From: JBDTZF01 sp040005265
Lineage (GTDB): Bacteria > Verrucomicrobiota > Verrucomicrobiia > Chthoniobacterales > UBA10450
NCBI GenBank assembly: GCA_040005265.1
Contig: JBDTZF010000077.1
Location: 1-12,561 of the forward strand
Direction of reading: 5' to 3'
Length of the DNA: 12,561 nt
Part shown: piece by piece, positions 1-7,651 of the stretch
How the letters are laid out: each line of letters opens with the position of its first letter
How positions within the stretch are numbered: position 1 is the stretch's first letter
Translations under genes and position numbers: made by a program
Notes under the pieces: model-generated
Seen by the model: the letters and a program-made list of their open reading frames with translations, nothing else
What the model was told of the DNA's origin: nothing
Database searches by the model: none

Positions 1-875
1 GCCACGCCGAGCTTGATCGCTTTCCGGATGGAATGATCGATGTGCCCTTCGGTCACGAGATCGCCGGGCAATTTATCATCGGTTGCGAAAGAGCAGTTCG
101 CCGAATTCTGCGGCGTCACCAGCGAGATGATGTGCTCGAGATTTCGTTCTGTGCTCCCTTCGCGGACGAGCAAGTGCATCCCGAGCCGCAATTTTTCGCG
201 CGCTTCCTCCAACTCAGTGCTTTCATGATCGGAACGAACGCCGGCAAGCGCGTAGGCATTCAAGTTTTTCCCGCGCAAGCCGGGCGCATGACCGTCGATA
301 ACCTTCCCTTTTCCGGCGCGAATTTTTGCCAGCTCGCTTTCCATTCCCAGAAAAACGCCGGGATAATTCATCAACTCGGCGATACCGGCGATGCGATCGT
401 CGGCAATCATCAACGCCAGATCGTCGGCGGTGAAACTCGCGCCCGCTGTTTCCAGATTGGTCGCTGGAATGCACGACGGCAGCATGATGAAAAAATCGAT
501 GGGCAGATTCTTGCTCGACTCCAGGACGTAACGGATTCCGTCCATCCCCAGCACGTTGGCGTATTCGTGCGGATCGATCACCATTGCGCCCGTGCCGTGC
601 GGAGCGACCGCGCGAACCAGCTCCGGAATCGTGACCATGGTGCTTTCGACGTGGAAATGCCCTTCGATCAAACTCGGCGCCAGATAAGCACCGCCCAGAT
701 CGACAACTTCATTCGCTTCGTAATCGCCGAACCCAATCACGCGACCGTCATCCACCGCCACGTTCGCCTTGTGAATTTCGCCGCTAAAAACATTAACGAC
801 CTGTGCGTCCTTAAAAAGCTGCTGCGCCGGTTTTTCGCCACGCGCCACCGCGAGTTTTTCCTGAATGTTCCGCAT
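1..875 (-). CDS. ade: Adenine deaminase, N-terminal half (cut by left window edge)
   Basis: Adenine deaminase hydrolyses adenine to hypoxanthine and ammonia in the cytoplasm, feeding the xanthine dehydrogenase encoded just upstream. The reading frame is open from the ATG at 873-875 to base 1 (291 codons); family members are usually about 550-600 residues, so roughly half is missing. Amidohydrolase features seen: an EGHFHVEST metal-binding HxH motif (His73, His75), DPHEYANV at 101-108, an ELMNYPGV block at 167-174, DGHAPGL at 194-200 followed by a GxRSDHE segment near 212-218, LVREGS at 236-241, and TDDK at 265-268 with EGHIDH at 276-281. These are family-specific for Ade rather than for dihydroorotase-like enzymes. 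No good Shine-Dalgarno precedes the start; an AGGA lies about 15 bases upstream. A 190-bp repeat-containing gap separates it from XDH, so it may be read through or have its own promoter. Confidence 0.93.
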   Translation of the reverse strand, partial: MRNIQEKLAVARGEKPAQQLFKDAQVVNVFSGEIHKANVAVDDGRVIGFGDYEANEVVDLGGAYLAPSLIEGHFHVESTMVTIPELVRAVAPHGTGAMVIDPHEYANVLGMDGIRYVLESSKNLPIDFFIMLPSCIPATNLETAGASFTADDLALMIADDRIAGIAELMNYPGVFLGMESELAKIRAGKGKVIDGHAPGLRGKNLNAYALAGVRSDHESTELEEAREKLRLGMHLLVREGSTERNLEHIISLVTPQNSANCSFATDDKLPGDLVTEGHIDHSIRKAIKLGV

Positions 876-893
876 TGAGATCGGAGGTTATCC

Positions 894-923
894 TGTCATG
901 TTGAGCGAAGCGAAACATCTCTG
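894..923. repeat. Dispersed 30-bp repeat, copy 1
   Basis: The stretch beginning TGTCATGTTGAGCGAAGCGA is the exact 30-base reverse complement of 7617-7646, and a diverged copy lies at 7553-7582. It sits 18 bases upstream of the adenine deaminase start on that strand. Similar short elements are scattered in intergenic DNA of many environmental bacteria (recalled, not searched). Function is unknown. Confidence 0.8.
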
Positions 924-957
924 ATCATAGCCTAGTTCGTTCGTCTCCCGACTCTCT

Positions 958-976
958 CGCCGCCACCCTTGCGGCG
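958..976 (-). terminator. GC-only hairpin between XDH and adenine deaminase (possible weak terminator)
   Basis: CGCCGC at 958-963 pairs perfectly with GCGGCG at 971-976 around a 7-base loop. On the minus strand it lies about 90 bases past the XDH stop and about 80 bases before the adenine deaminase start. No T-run follows on either strand, so it is not a canonical intrinsic terminator; it could pause polymerase or protect an RNA end. Confidence 0.3.
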
Positions 977-1008
977 CTTCCGTCTATGTCGCTCGTCCCC
1001 TGTCGCTC

Positions 1009-1055
1009 CATTCTTCGCGGAGCCTGTCCTGAGCGGAGCCGAAGGGCTCAGAATG
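1009..1055. repeat. Repeat element with hairpin at the 3' end of XDH
   Basis: The 47-base element is bounded by CATTCT and its inverse AGAATG. It contains CTGAGC at 1029-1034 pairing with GCTCAG at 1046-1051 around a GGAGCCGAAGG-type loop. It begins only 10 bases after the XDH stop codon. It resembles a common environmental-genome repeat and shares the TGAGCGGAGC core with the copy at 7553-7582. A role as transcript-end or mRNA-stability hairpin is plausible but not shown. Confidence 0.65.
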
Positions 1056-1065
1056 ACAATGAGGA

Positions 1066-4000
1066 TTACGCAACCGCCTTCGATTCTTTCGGCGACGCCC
1101 GCCGTTGGTCGATCGCCATAAAAATGGCCTCCGGTGTCGCCGGCGATGGCAATGGAATCTGCCCCCCCGATTCGCCATAGGCCGATATCGCGTCGCGAAT
1201 CGCTTCCCGCACCGAGATCGAAAGCATTAAAGGCGGTTCTCCTACCGCTTTGCTTCCATGGATCACGTTGCGTTGCGCCGCTTGGGACAAGAATTCGACA
1301 TTGAAGATTTTCGGCGTGTCGCCGATCGCGGGGATCTTATATGTGTCGGGCGAATGGGTAAGTAATTTGCCCTGCGCGTCCCAGATCAATTCTTCCGCCG
1401 TCAGCCAGCCCATGCCCTGGACGAAGCCGCCCTCGATCTGGCCGCGCGCGACACCGGCATTAATCACGTCACCGGCGTCGTGCAAGATATCCACTCGCTG
1501 GACCTGCATCATTCCGGTGAACCTATCGATCTCGACTTCCGAGACCGCGGCGCCCACGGCAAAATAATGAAACGGTCTGCCCTGCCCCGTCTCGCGATTG
1601 AAATAGATATCCGGCGTTTTGTAATAACCGGTCGCGCTCAAGCTGGTTCGCGCGAAGTAAGCGCACTGGACGACTTCGGCGAATGTGAGCGTGGAATCGG
1701 GAAGATCGACATCGAAGCATTGATTGTTCGCGAACCGGATTTTCTCACCGTTTGTCTCGCGCGCGTTTTTTGCCGCAAGCATTTCCATGGCGAATGGTAG
1801 GAGGCGCGCGCGCAATATGTCGCAGGCATTCTTGACCGCCGCGCCGTTGAGATCGGTGCCGCAGGACGCAGCCGTAGCCGAAGTATTCGGAACCTTGTCA
1901 GTTTGAGTGGGCATTACCCGGACGCGATCGAGAGAAATTCCAAGTTCTTTCGCTGCGACCGCGGCAATATTCGTGTGGACCCCCTGCCCCATCTCCGTTC
2001 CGCCGTGGTTCACCTGGGCAGTGCCATCTTGATAGAGCAATACCAGCGCGCCGGCCTGGTTCAGATGCGTGGTGGTAAACGAAATCCCGAATTTTACCGG
2101 AGTGATAGCGAGCCCGCGTTTGCGATGCGGATGTTCAGCATTCCATTTCTGTAGTTCTTCGCGGCGCGATGTGAAACCGCTCTTCTCGATCAGCTCGTGC
2201 CAGATGCGCTGGATTCGGTTGTCCTCGATCTCCTGTCCGTAATGTGTCGTGTTCGTTTCGCCGGTGCCGCGATACAAATTTCTCGCGCGCACAACTTCCG
2301 GCGGAAGACCGAGCTGACGCGCGACGCGATCGATGATCTCCTCAATCGTTAGCATTCCCTGCGGTCCGCCAAATCCACGAAAGGCCGTGTTCGATGCGAG
2401 ATTGGTCTTGGCAACGAATCCTTTGAATTCGACGTTGGGAATGTAGTAGCCGTTGTCGAGATGGAAAACGGCGCGATCGGTCACGGCGCGGGAGAGATCG
2501 AGCGTCCAACCTCCATTGGAAAAGATGTCGATCTTGGCGGCTTGGAGAAAACCTTCCTGGTCGAATCCGACCCGGAATTTCGCGAGAAACGGATGACGTT
2601 TCCCGGTGATCATCATGTCCTGGTCGCGATTGCAACGGAACCGGACTTTTCGCCCTGTCTTGGTCGCAGCCAACGCCGCCAGCGCGGCGAAGATGGCGGC
2701 CTGCGTTTCTTTGCCGCCGAAACCACCGCCCATGCGCGGGCACTGCACCACCACGCTGTGCATCGGCAACGCCAGCAAATGCGCGACGATGTGCTGCACT
2801 TCCGATGGATGCTGAGTGGATGAACAGATGAATATCGTTCCGTCTTCGCCGCGCTCCGCCCAGGCCGCGTTCGTTTCGAGATAGAAATGGTCCTGACCAC
2901 CCATCGCGAATTCGCCTTCAAGCGTGTGAGGCGCTTCGGCATACGCGCCGGCGAAATTGCCGCGGTCAGTGTGATTCGCTTCGGTATGAAAGCTTTCCTG
3001 GTCGATCGCTTCCTGGATAGTAAGAATCGGCGGCAGCGCTTCGTACTCGACCACGACCTTTTCCGCCGCAGCGCGACACGCTTCCTGTGTTTTTCCAACG
3101 ACCAGCGCAACGATTTGCCCGTGGTAGGAAACTTCTTTGTCGGCGAGCAGGATCTCGTCATGCCGAACCGCGCCGACGTCGTTTAGACCTGGAACATCTT
3201 CCGCGACCAGCACTATCGCGATGTCCGGCATCGTTCTCGCGGCTGATACATCACGCCGCACAATCTTCGCGTGAGCGTGCGGCGCACAAACCGGCCAGAC
3301 TTCGAGCATGTCCTCCGTCGCGTCGTCGACGTAAATCGCCTCCCCGGTCACGTGTTTGTGCCCGCTCTCGTGCGGCGGTGGGCTCTGAGCAGCCGTGGGA
3401 GGGCGAGCTCCCGCGAGCCCTAATTCGTTGTCGGCGGAGGTCCGGTCGAAATCATCATCATAATAGAACTTTTCAAACAGACTCGTAATCAGTCGCTGCC
3501 GGTAGGTTTTGCTTCCTCGGACATCAGAGATCGGGGTAAACTCGCGTTCGAGAACTGGCAGGATCGACGTCAACGTCTTGGAATCCCAGGTTTTCCCGAG
3601 AAGAGCCTGCTCTGTCTTGAGGGCGCGGACCGGTGTGGGTGCGACGCCGCCGTAGGCAAGTCGAATGTGTTTTACTTTGTTCTTCGTGTCCAACTCGATT
3701 GAGAAACAACCTGCTACAGCACTGATATCCATCTCCCTGCGCTTACTGACTTTATAGAACTTTGTCCGGCTATTCCGTGTCTGTCGCGGCATGATGATCG
3801 CGCTGAGTACTTCCCCAGGCTCGAGGGCCGTTTTCCGATAACTGATAAAGAAATCTTCAAGCGGCAGGGTTCGTTGGCCATTAGCGGAGGCGAGAACCAC
3901 GCTCCCTCCCAGCGCGAGCAGCACCGGGGCAGAATCGCCAATCGGGGATGCGGTCGCGAGATTGCCACCCATCGTCGCCCGATTCCGGATCTGCCGCGAC

Positions 4001-4872
4001 CCAAAAAGGTAAAGCATGTCGGCTAGCGCCGGATATTCTGGTCCGAGTTTTTCCTGAATGGCCGTCAGCGTCGCTGCCCCGCCGACACGCCATTGTTCCT
4101 TTGTGCAGCTGATTTCCGTCAACTCTGGGACCGCTTCCAAAGAAATGAGTGTCGGGAATCTTACAAACCGCTTTGTGATGTCGAGACCAAGCTCAGTCGC
4201 GCCGGCGATCAAGCGCGCTTCGGGATGATCGGCCATGAAGGAGAAGAGCTCGGCCATTGACTTCGGCCGCAGAAATTTCTCGCCGTTCTTTGCATACGTC
4301 ACCGATCTCAGATTGAGCGCCCCACCCTTCAGCGGCGCTTCAAACGGGTCCTCGTTGATCTTGTCCGCCACCGGGCGGACTCGCCGTGGCGAGCAGGCAA
4401 AAGCTTCGGCGGCTGCGGTGTTGATCGGCCGATAACCGGTGCAACGGCATAAATTTCCGCACAGCTGCTCGTCGAGTTCAGATCGGGTGTTCAAGTTTTT
4501 CCGGTAGTACCCTTCGAAAAGCGACATGATGAAACCCGGTGTGCAGTAACCGCATTGCGATCCGTGATTCTCTACCATCGCTTGCTGCACCGGGTGCAAT
4601 TGCTTCCCGGCGACACCCTCGACCGTAACGATCTCTCGCCCGGCCATCAGTACGAGAGGCACCAGGCAACTGTTGATCGCTCGATAACGGCGCTCGCCTT
4701 GCGTGTTAAGATCGACAATCGCCACCGAGCAGGCGCCGCAATCGCCTTCCGCGCATCCTTCCTTCGATCCGGTTAGGCCGCTCGCTCGCAACCACTCGAG
4801 CAGCGTCGTGTTCGGCGATATTGAATCGAGCCGGATCGGTTTGCCATTCAGCGAAAACTCGATCGCGTTCAT
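1066..4872 (-). CDS. xdh: Xanthine dehydrogenase, single-chain (2Fe-2S + FAD + molybdopterin halves fused)
   Basis: This 1268-residue enzyme oxidises hypoxanthine to xanthine to urate. Two 2Fe-2S domains come first: Cys40, Cys45, Cys48, Cys69, then Cys107, Cys110, Cys142, Cys144 (GSQCGYCTPGF; LCRCTGYRPI). The FAD domain spans about 190-475, with LIAGATELGL at 221-230 and RATMGGNLATASPIGD near 298-313. The molybdenum half spans about 500-1255: Gln687 in STQHPSE, MGGGFGGKE at 714-722, Glu666 in HFYLET, Arg832 in AFRGFGGPQ, and catalytic-type Glu1212 in GSKAVGEPPL. These match the substrate-binding Glu/Arg and base Glu of characterised XDHs, favouring a purine substrate over CO or aldehyde. Bacterial XDHs are more often split into XdhA and XdhB; here both are one chain, as in eukaryotes. 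The ATG overlaps the stop of the preceding gene as ATGA at 4869-4872. The linker near residues 485-498 is encoded by a repeat-like palindrome. Confidence 0.96.
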   Translation of the reverse strand: MNAIEFSLNGKPIRLDSISPNTTLLEWLRASGLTGSKEGCAEGDCGACSVAIVDLNTQGERRYRAINSCLVPLVLMAGREIVTVEGVAGKQLHPVQQAMVENHGSQCGYCTPGFIMSLFEGYYRKNLNTRSELDEQLCGNLCRCTGYRPINTAAAEAFACSPRRVRPVADKINEDPFEAPLKGGALNLRSVTYAKNGEKFLRPKSMAELFSFMADHPEARLIAGATELGLDITKRFVRFPTLISLEAVPELTEISCTKEQWRVGGAATLTAIQEKLGPEYPALADMLYLFGSRQIRNRATMGGNLATASPIGDSAPVLLALGGSVVLASANGQRTLPLEDFFISYRKTALEPGEVLSAIIMPRQTRNSRTKFYKVSKRREMDISAVAGCFSIELDTKNKVKHIRLAYGGVAPTPVRALKTEQALLGKTWDSKTLTSILPVLEREFTPISDVRGSKTYRQRLITSLFEKFYYDDDFDRTSADNELGLAGARPPTAAQSPPPHESGHKHVTGEAIYVDDATEDMLEVWPVCAPHAHAKIVRRDVSAARTMPDIAIVLVAEDVPGLNDVGAVRHDEILLADKEVSYHGQIVALVVGKTQEACRAAAEKVVVEYEALPPILTIQEAIDQESFHTEANHTDRGNFAGAYAEAPHTLEGEFAMGGQDHFYLETNAAWAERGEDGTIFICSSTQHPSEVQHIVAHLLALPMHSVVVQCPRMGGGFGGKETQAAIFAALAALAATKTGRKVRFRCNRDQDMMITGKRHPFLAKFRVGFDQEGFLQAAKIDIFSNGGWTLDLSRAVTDRAVFHLDNGYYIPNVEFKGFVAKTNLASNTAFRGFGGPQGMLTIEEIIDRVARQLGLPPEVVRARNLYRGTGETNTTHYGQEIEDNRIQRIWHELIEKSGFTSRREELQKWNAEHPHRKRGLAITPVKFGISFTTTHLNQAGALVLLYQDGTAQVNHGGTEMGQGVHTNIAAVAAKELGISLDRVRVMPTQTDKVPNTSATAASCGTDLNGAAVKNACDILRARLLPFAMEMLAAKNARETNGEKIRFANNQCFDVDLPDSTLTFAEVVQCAYFARTSLSATGYYKTPDIYFNRETGQGRPFHYFAVGAAVSEVEIDRFTGMMQVQRVDILHDAGDVINAGVARGQIEGGFVQGMGWLTAEELIWDAQGKLLTHSPDTYKIPAIGDTPKIFNVEFLSQAAQRNVIHGSKAVGEPPLMLSISVREAIRDAISAYGESGGQIPLPSPATPEAIFMAIDQRRASPKESKAVA
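3380..3420. repeat. Palindromic repeat-like segment inside the XDH linker
   Basis: Outer arms GGGCTC (3380-3385) and GAGCCC (3415-3420) enclose an inner stem, GGGAG (3397-3401) with CTCCC (3408-3412) around a 6-base loop. Read in the XDH frame it encodes a Gly/Ala/Pro-rich linker of about residues 485-498, between the FAD half and the molybdenum half. The GTGGGAGGGCGAGCTCCCG style resembles an intergenic repeat recalled from Verrucomicrobia; other copies would have to be found in the genome to prove it. Confidence 0.45.
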
Positions 4873-6227
4873 CGCTTCCGCCGGTTTTGCAGGATCTTGA
4901 GAAACGAACGCGAACGTAATTCGTCGAGATTGAGTCCCGTAGCGAGTGCCTCGTCTTCGGTAATCGCGCCGCAGGCAATGCCGCGCAGGAAAAAGTTGAG
5001 CAGGCCCTGACCGGTCGCTGCATCGTCGAAGACGTCGCCGAACAAAGACGCAAGCGCCGCTTTTTCCACGAAAGTCTTTAGCCGACCCGAAGCGGCTGCG
5101 AGACCCTCCAGAAAAAACGAATAGACGGCGGCGTAACGAGTGACGAATTGCGCCGGATGCAAATCCCAGCCCTGATAAAATCCGGTCCGCAACGAATGGA
5201 GGTTATCGGAAAAACCCAGTGCCCATGCTTGATGAACCGCGTTTCGATTCTCTTCAATCTGCGCTTTTGTCAGTAGCCGGTCCTCCGTCGCGCGGTGCGG
5301 ACCAACCGGCAGAATGTTCGTCGCCCCATCGGAGAGATGAATCCCGGTTCCCGCGAGCGACACCAGCATTACTTGCCGGGCAAAGTCGCAAGCTGGATGG
5401 CCCATTGTTTGATAGGCTGCTGTAATGCTGCATGATGCGGTGTAATCGTACACTCCAAAGTGCACACTGCCGCATCGGCCTTCCGCCGCATCCACAAGCG
5501 ACATCAGCGCGTTCTGCCCGCGCTCGTTAATGATCGCCTGCGGCGTTTCGATCATTAGCTCTATCTTGAGTGAACCGACGGGCAATCCGTTCTTACGCTC
5601 TAGCATTTCAAATAACCGGACCGCCGCCGTCGTTTGGGCCGGAAGCTGAACCTTCGGCACGGTGATCACGAAATTCTCCGGCAACTTCCCTTGCGTTTCC
5701 TTCAGCAGGGTCGTCACGAAAATGTCTAGCGTTCGAACACTGCGCGTGCGCAAATCTTCATTGAACGGCTTGATGCGAATGCCAATAAACGGCGGCAAGG
5801 TTTTCGCGGCCAAACCTTTGGCGACTTCGAGCGCGCTCGATGCAGCATGGCCATCCTCTTCCGCATCGGCCCGGTTTCCGTAACCGTCTTCAAAATCGAG
5901 CCGGAAATCTTCCACGGCTTCTCGACGAAGTTTTTCTACGACGCGATCGTAAACTCGCTGCGCGAATTGCCCGTCTCCCGCCATTCCGATTGCACGGCCC
6001 AAACGCGCCGCGTCGGGCGCGTACTCTTCGATCGAACGGAGCGCGACAGCGCCGAGTCTCTGTGCGGAATCAGCTTTGAAGAGATGCGCGCCACCGTACA
6101 CGGTATGCACGGCCTGCCGGCGATTCGATTCGCCGGGATAACGGCGCATGAACGCTTGGTTCGCCTCGCTGAGCGCCCCCGTGATTTCGGTAACGTCGTC
6201 TGAATCGAAGCTGTTGTGCGGGGTCAT
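4869..6227 (-). CDS. DUF6986-like aldolase/CitE-malate-synthase-superfamily protein of unknown reaction
   Basis: This 452-residue protein resembles the DUF6986 group, annotated as aldolase or citrate-lyase-like and often recalled beside purine-degradation genes; its reaction is not established. The TIM-barrel CitE/malate-synthase pattern is visible: RLDFEDGYG at 109-117 (compare the DxED of malate synthases), Arg151 in GIRIKPFN, a metal-ligand-type Glu227 in IELMIETPQ, Asp261 in HFGVYDYTAS, and GWDLHPAQ at 353-360 in the place of the family's IHPxQ. The acidic metal ligands are intact, so an active Mg-dependent lyase or aldolase is expected. It overlaps both neighbours by ATGA (6224-6227 and 4869-4872), so it is made together with allantoinase and XDH. 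That context points to glyoxylate, ureidoglycolate or another ureide intermediate as substrate (inference). No signal peptide or membrane segment is seen. Confidence 0.8.
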   Translation of the reverse strand: MTPHNSFDSDDVTEITGALSEANQAFMRRYPGESNRRQAVHTVYGGAHLFKADSAQRLGAVALRSIEEYAPDAARLGRAIGMAGDGQFAQRVYDRVVEKLRREAVEDFRLDFEDGYGNRADAEEDGHAASSALEVAKGLAAKTLPPFIGIRIKPFNEDLRTRSVRTLDIFVTTLLKETQGKLPENFVITVPKVQLPAQTTAAVRLFEMLERKNGLPVGSLKIELMIETPQAIINERGQNALMSLVDAAEGRCGSVHFGVYDYTASCSITAAYQTMGHPACDFARQVMLVSLAGTGIHLSDGATNILPVGPHRATEDRLLTKAQIEENRNAVHQAWALGFSDNLHSLRTGFYQGWDLHPAQFVTRYAAVYSFFLEGLAAASGRLKTFVEKAALASLFGDVFDDAATGQGLLNFFLRGIACGAITEDEALATGLNLDELRSRSFLKILQNRRKR

Positions 6228-7525
6228 GACTTTGGGCGAACAAACTTTCCTGAAGGTGAACCGACATTCTTACCATGGAGAAACACGGTTTGTCCGCGCA
6301 AAACTGTGCGCACCACGTTTCCCTTTAAACGCCGGCCGACATAGGGACTTTGAAGATGTCGATAGAACAGCGATTCGGTCGTCACCACTTCTTCGCTGCC
6401 AAGGCCGACAATCGTGAAGTCGGCGTCTTTCCCGACGGCGATCTCGCCTTTGTGATCGAGGCGAAACCGCTTTGCCACTTGTCGGCTGGTAAGATCGACA
6501 ATTTGCCTGACCGGAAGCGAGCTATCCAACAGCAACGAAAGCAAATGCTGGCAACCAGAAATGCCGCCCCACACCTCGAAAAAATTCTGCCGATCTTTCA
6601 TCGACGCCGGCGACGGAGAATGATCTGAGCCGATCGTCGTTATATCCGAAAGACGTTCGCGCAATGATTGTCGATCCTGTTCCGAACGCAAAGGCGGGGC
6701 GCATTTTGCCACAGCCCCCAGGCGTTCCATGTCGGCGTCGGTAAGAACCAGATAATGCGGGCAGGTCTCGCATGAGACGTCGACGCCTTTTGCATGTGCC
6801 TCAGCAATCAGCGCGACTCCGTCACCGGAGGAAACATGAACGATGTGAAGCCGGCAATTCGTTTCGGCAGCAAGATCGAGCGCGCATTTAATTGCATCCA
6901 GTTCGGCGCGGACAGGACGAGAATCGAGATAATCGCGCACGCTCGTCTTGCCTTTAGCTTTTTTCTCAATCGCCAGCGCTTGCGTCAGCTCCTGCGATTC
7001 CGCATGCAAGGCGACAAGAAGGTCGAGATCGGCGGCGCGTTTCATCCCCTCGCGCAAGATCGACATCGTCACGTACGGAAAATCGTCGATACCGCTGTCG
7101 CACATGAATGCCTTCAGACCGACCACGCCACGATCGCGCAACGTTTCAAGTTGATCGAGATTTCCCGGCACCAATCCGCCCCATAATCCGAAATCGATCA
7201 GCGAGTTCTTCTTCGCGGCGGCGTGCTTAGCATCGAAGCTCGGTCCGTCAGTCGTCGGCGGATGCGAATTGAGCGGCATGTCGAAAACCGTGGTCGTGCC
7301 TCCAGCCGCTGCGGCGCGCGAGCCGGTTTCGAATCCTTCCCAGTCGGTGCGACCTGGCTCGTTGAAATGAACATGGGAATCGATCACGCCTGGGAAGATC
7401 GACATCTTCGTGGCGTCGATTTCCTCGCGCGCCGAACCTCCGAGGTTCTGGCCCAGCGCAACAAATTTTCCACCGGCGACGCCGATATCGTTTTCGGCGC
7501 GGACAATGAGATCGAAGTCAGCCAT
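6224..7525 (-). CDS. allB: Allantoinase
   Basis: Allantoinase opens the hydantoin ring of S-allantoin to give allantoate, in the cytoplasm. The 433-residue length is normal for the cyclic amidohydrolase family. Metal-site residues are in order: His51 and His53 in DSHVHFNEPGRTDWEGF, the carbamylated-type Lys138 in GLKAFMCDSG, His174 in ALHAE, His230 in IVHVSSGDG, and Asp301 in TIGSDHSP. The NEPGRTDWEG and LKAFMCDSG blocks favour allantoinase over dihydropyrimidinase or dihydroorotase. The N-terminus is short (MADFDLIVR), consistent with the chosen ATG; no Shine-Dalgarno is seen, and a 126-bp repeat-containing gap lies upstream. Its stop overlaps the start of the DUF6986-like gene as ATGA. The product passes to the allantoicase encoded next upstream. 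Confidence 0.95.
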   Translation of the reverse strand: MADFDLIVRAENDIGVAGGKFVALGQNLGGSAREEIDATKMSIFPGVIDSHVHFNEPGRTDWEGFETGSRAAAAGGTTTVFDMPLNSHPPTTDGPSFDAKHAAAKKNSLIDFGLWGGLVPGNLDQLETLRDRGVVGLKAFMCDSGIDDFPYVTMSILREGMKRAADLDLLVALHAESQELTQALAIEKKAKGKTSVRDYLDSRPVRAELDAIKCALDLAAETNCRLHIVHVSSGDGVALIAEAHAKGVDVSCETCPHYLVLTDADMERLGAVAKCAPPLRSEQDRQSLRERLSDITTIGSDHSPSPASMKDRQNFFEVWGGISGCQHLLSLLLDSSLPVRQIVDLTSRQVAKRFRLDHKGEIAVGKDADFTIVGLGSEEVVTTESLFYRHLQSPYVGRRLKGNVVRTVLRGQTVFLHGKNVGSPSGKFVRPKS

Positions 7526-7552
7526 TTCGCGTCATGTCGAGCGTCTCATACT

Positions 7553-7582
7553 TGTCATTCTGAGCGGAGCGAAGAATCTCTG
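7553..7582. repeat. Dispersed 30-bp repeat, diverged copy
   Basis: This copy (TGTCATTCTGAGCGGAGCGA and onward) matches 894-923 apart from a few substitutions and lies inverted to the copy at 7617-7646, 34 bases away. The inverted pair could fold into a long stem in any transcript crossing the allantoicase-allantoinase gap. Confidence 0.75.
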
Positions 7583-7616
7583 ATCATTCCCATCCTCAGC
7601 CAGCAAAAACAATAGC

Positions 7617-7646
7617 CAGAGATGTTTCGCTTCGCTCAACATGACA
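7617..7646. repeat. Dispersed 30-bp repeat, inverted copy
   Basis: This is the exact reverse complement of the 30 bases at 894-923. It ends 5 bases before the allantoicase stop codon at 7652-7654, and with 7553-7582 it fills most of the gap between allantoicase and allantoinase. Confidence 0.8.
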
Positions 7647-7651
7647 GAAGG

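Noticed and set aside
33..878. Plus-strand open frame of 281 codons
   Set aside because: It is antisense to the adenine deaminase frame, whose translation carries clear family motifs; the plus-strand product has no recognisable domain.
1250..4900. Many 60-180 codon open frames on both strands inside XDH
   Set aside because: They lie in other frames of a long, well-conserved XDH gene; GC-rich codon bias creates such open frames by chance and the translations are Arg/Ser-rich with no motifs.
4869..6227. Annotation as true malate synthase or citrate lyase beta subunit
   Set aside because: Only the metal-ligand pattern and barrel features are shared; length and surrounding motifs fit the uncharacterised DUF6986-like group, so a specific reaction cannot be claimed.
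6794..7186. Plus-strand open frame of 130 codons within allantoinase
   Set aside because: Antisense shadow of a gene with a complete metal-binding motif set.
894..7646. Possible CRISPR array from repeated 30-bp sequence
   Set aside because: There are only three copies, in mixed orientation and thousands of bases apart, without regular spacers or cas genes.
7553..7646. Remnant insertion sequence with terminal inverted repeats
   Set aside because: The inner 34 bases have no coding capacity, and an identical repeat copy occurs elsewhere in the window without a partner; a short dispersed repeat is the simpler reading.
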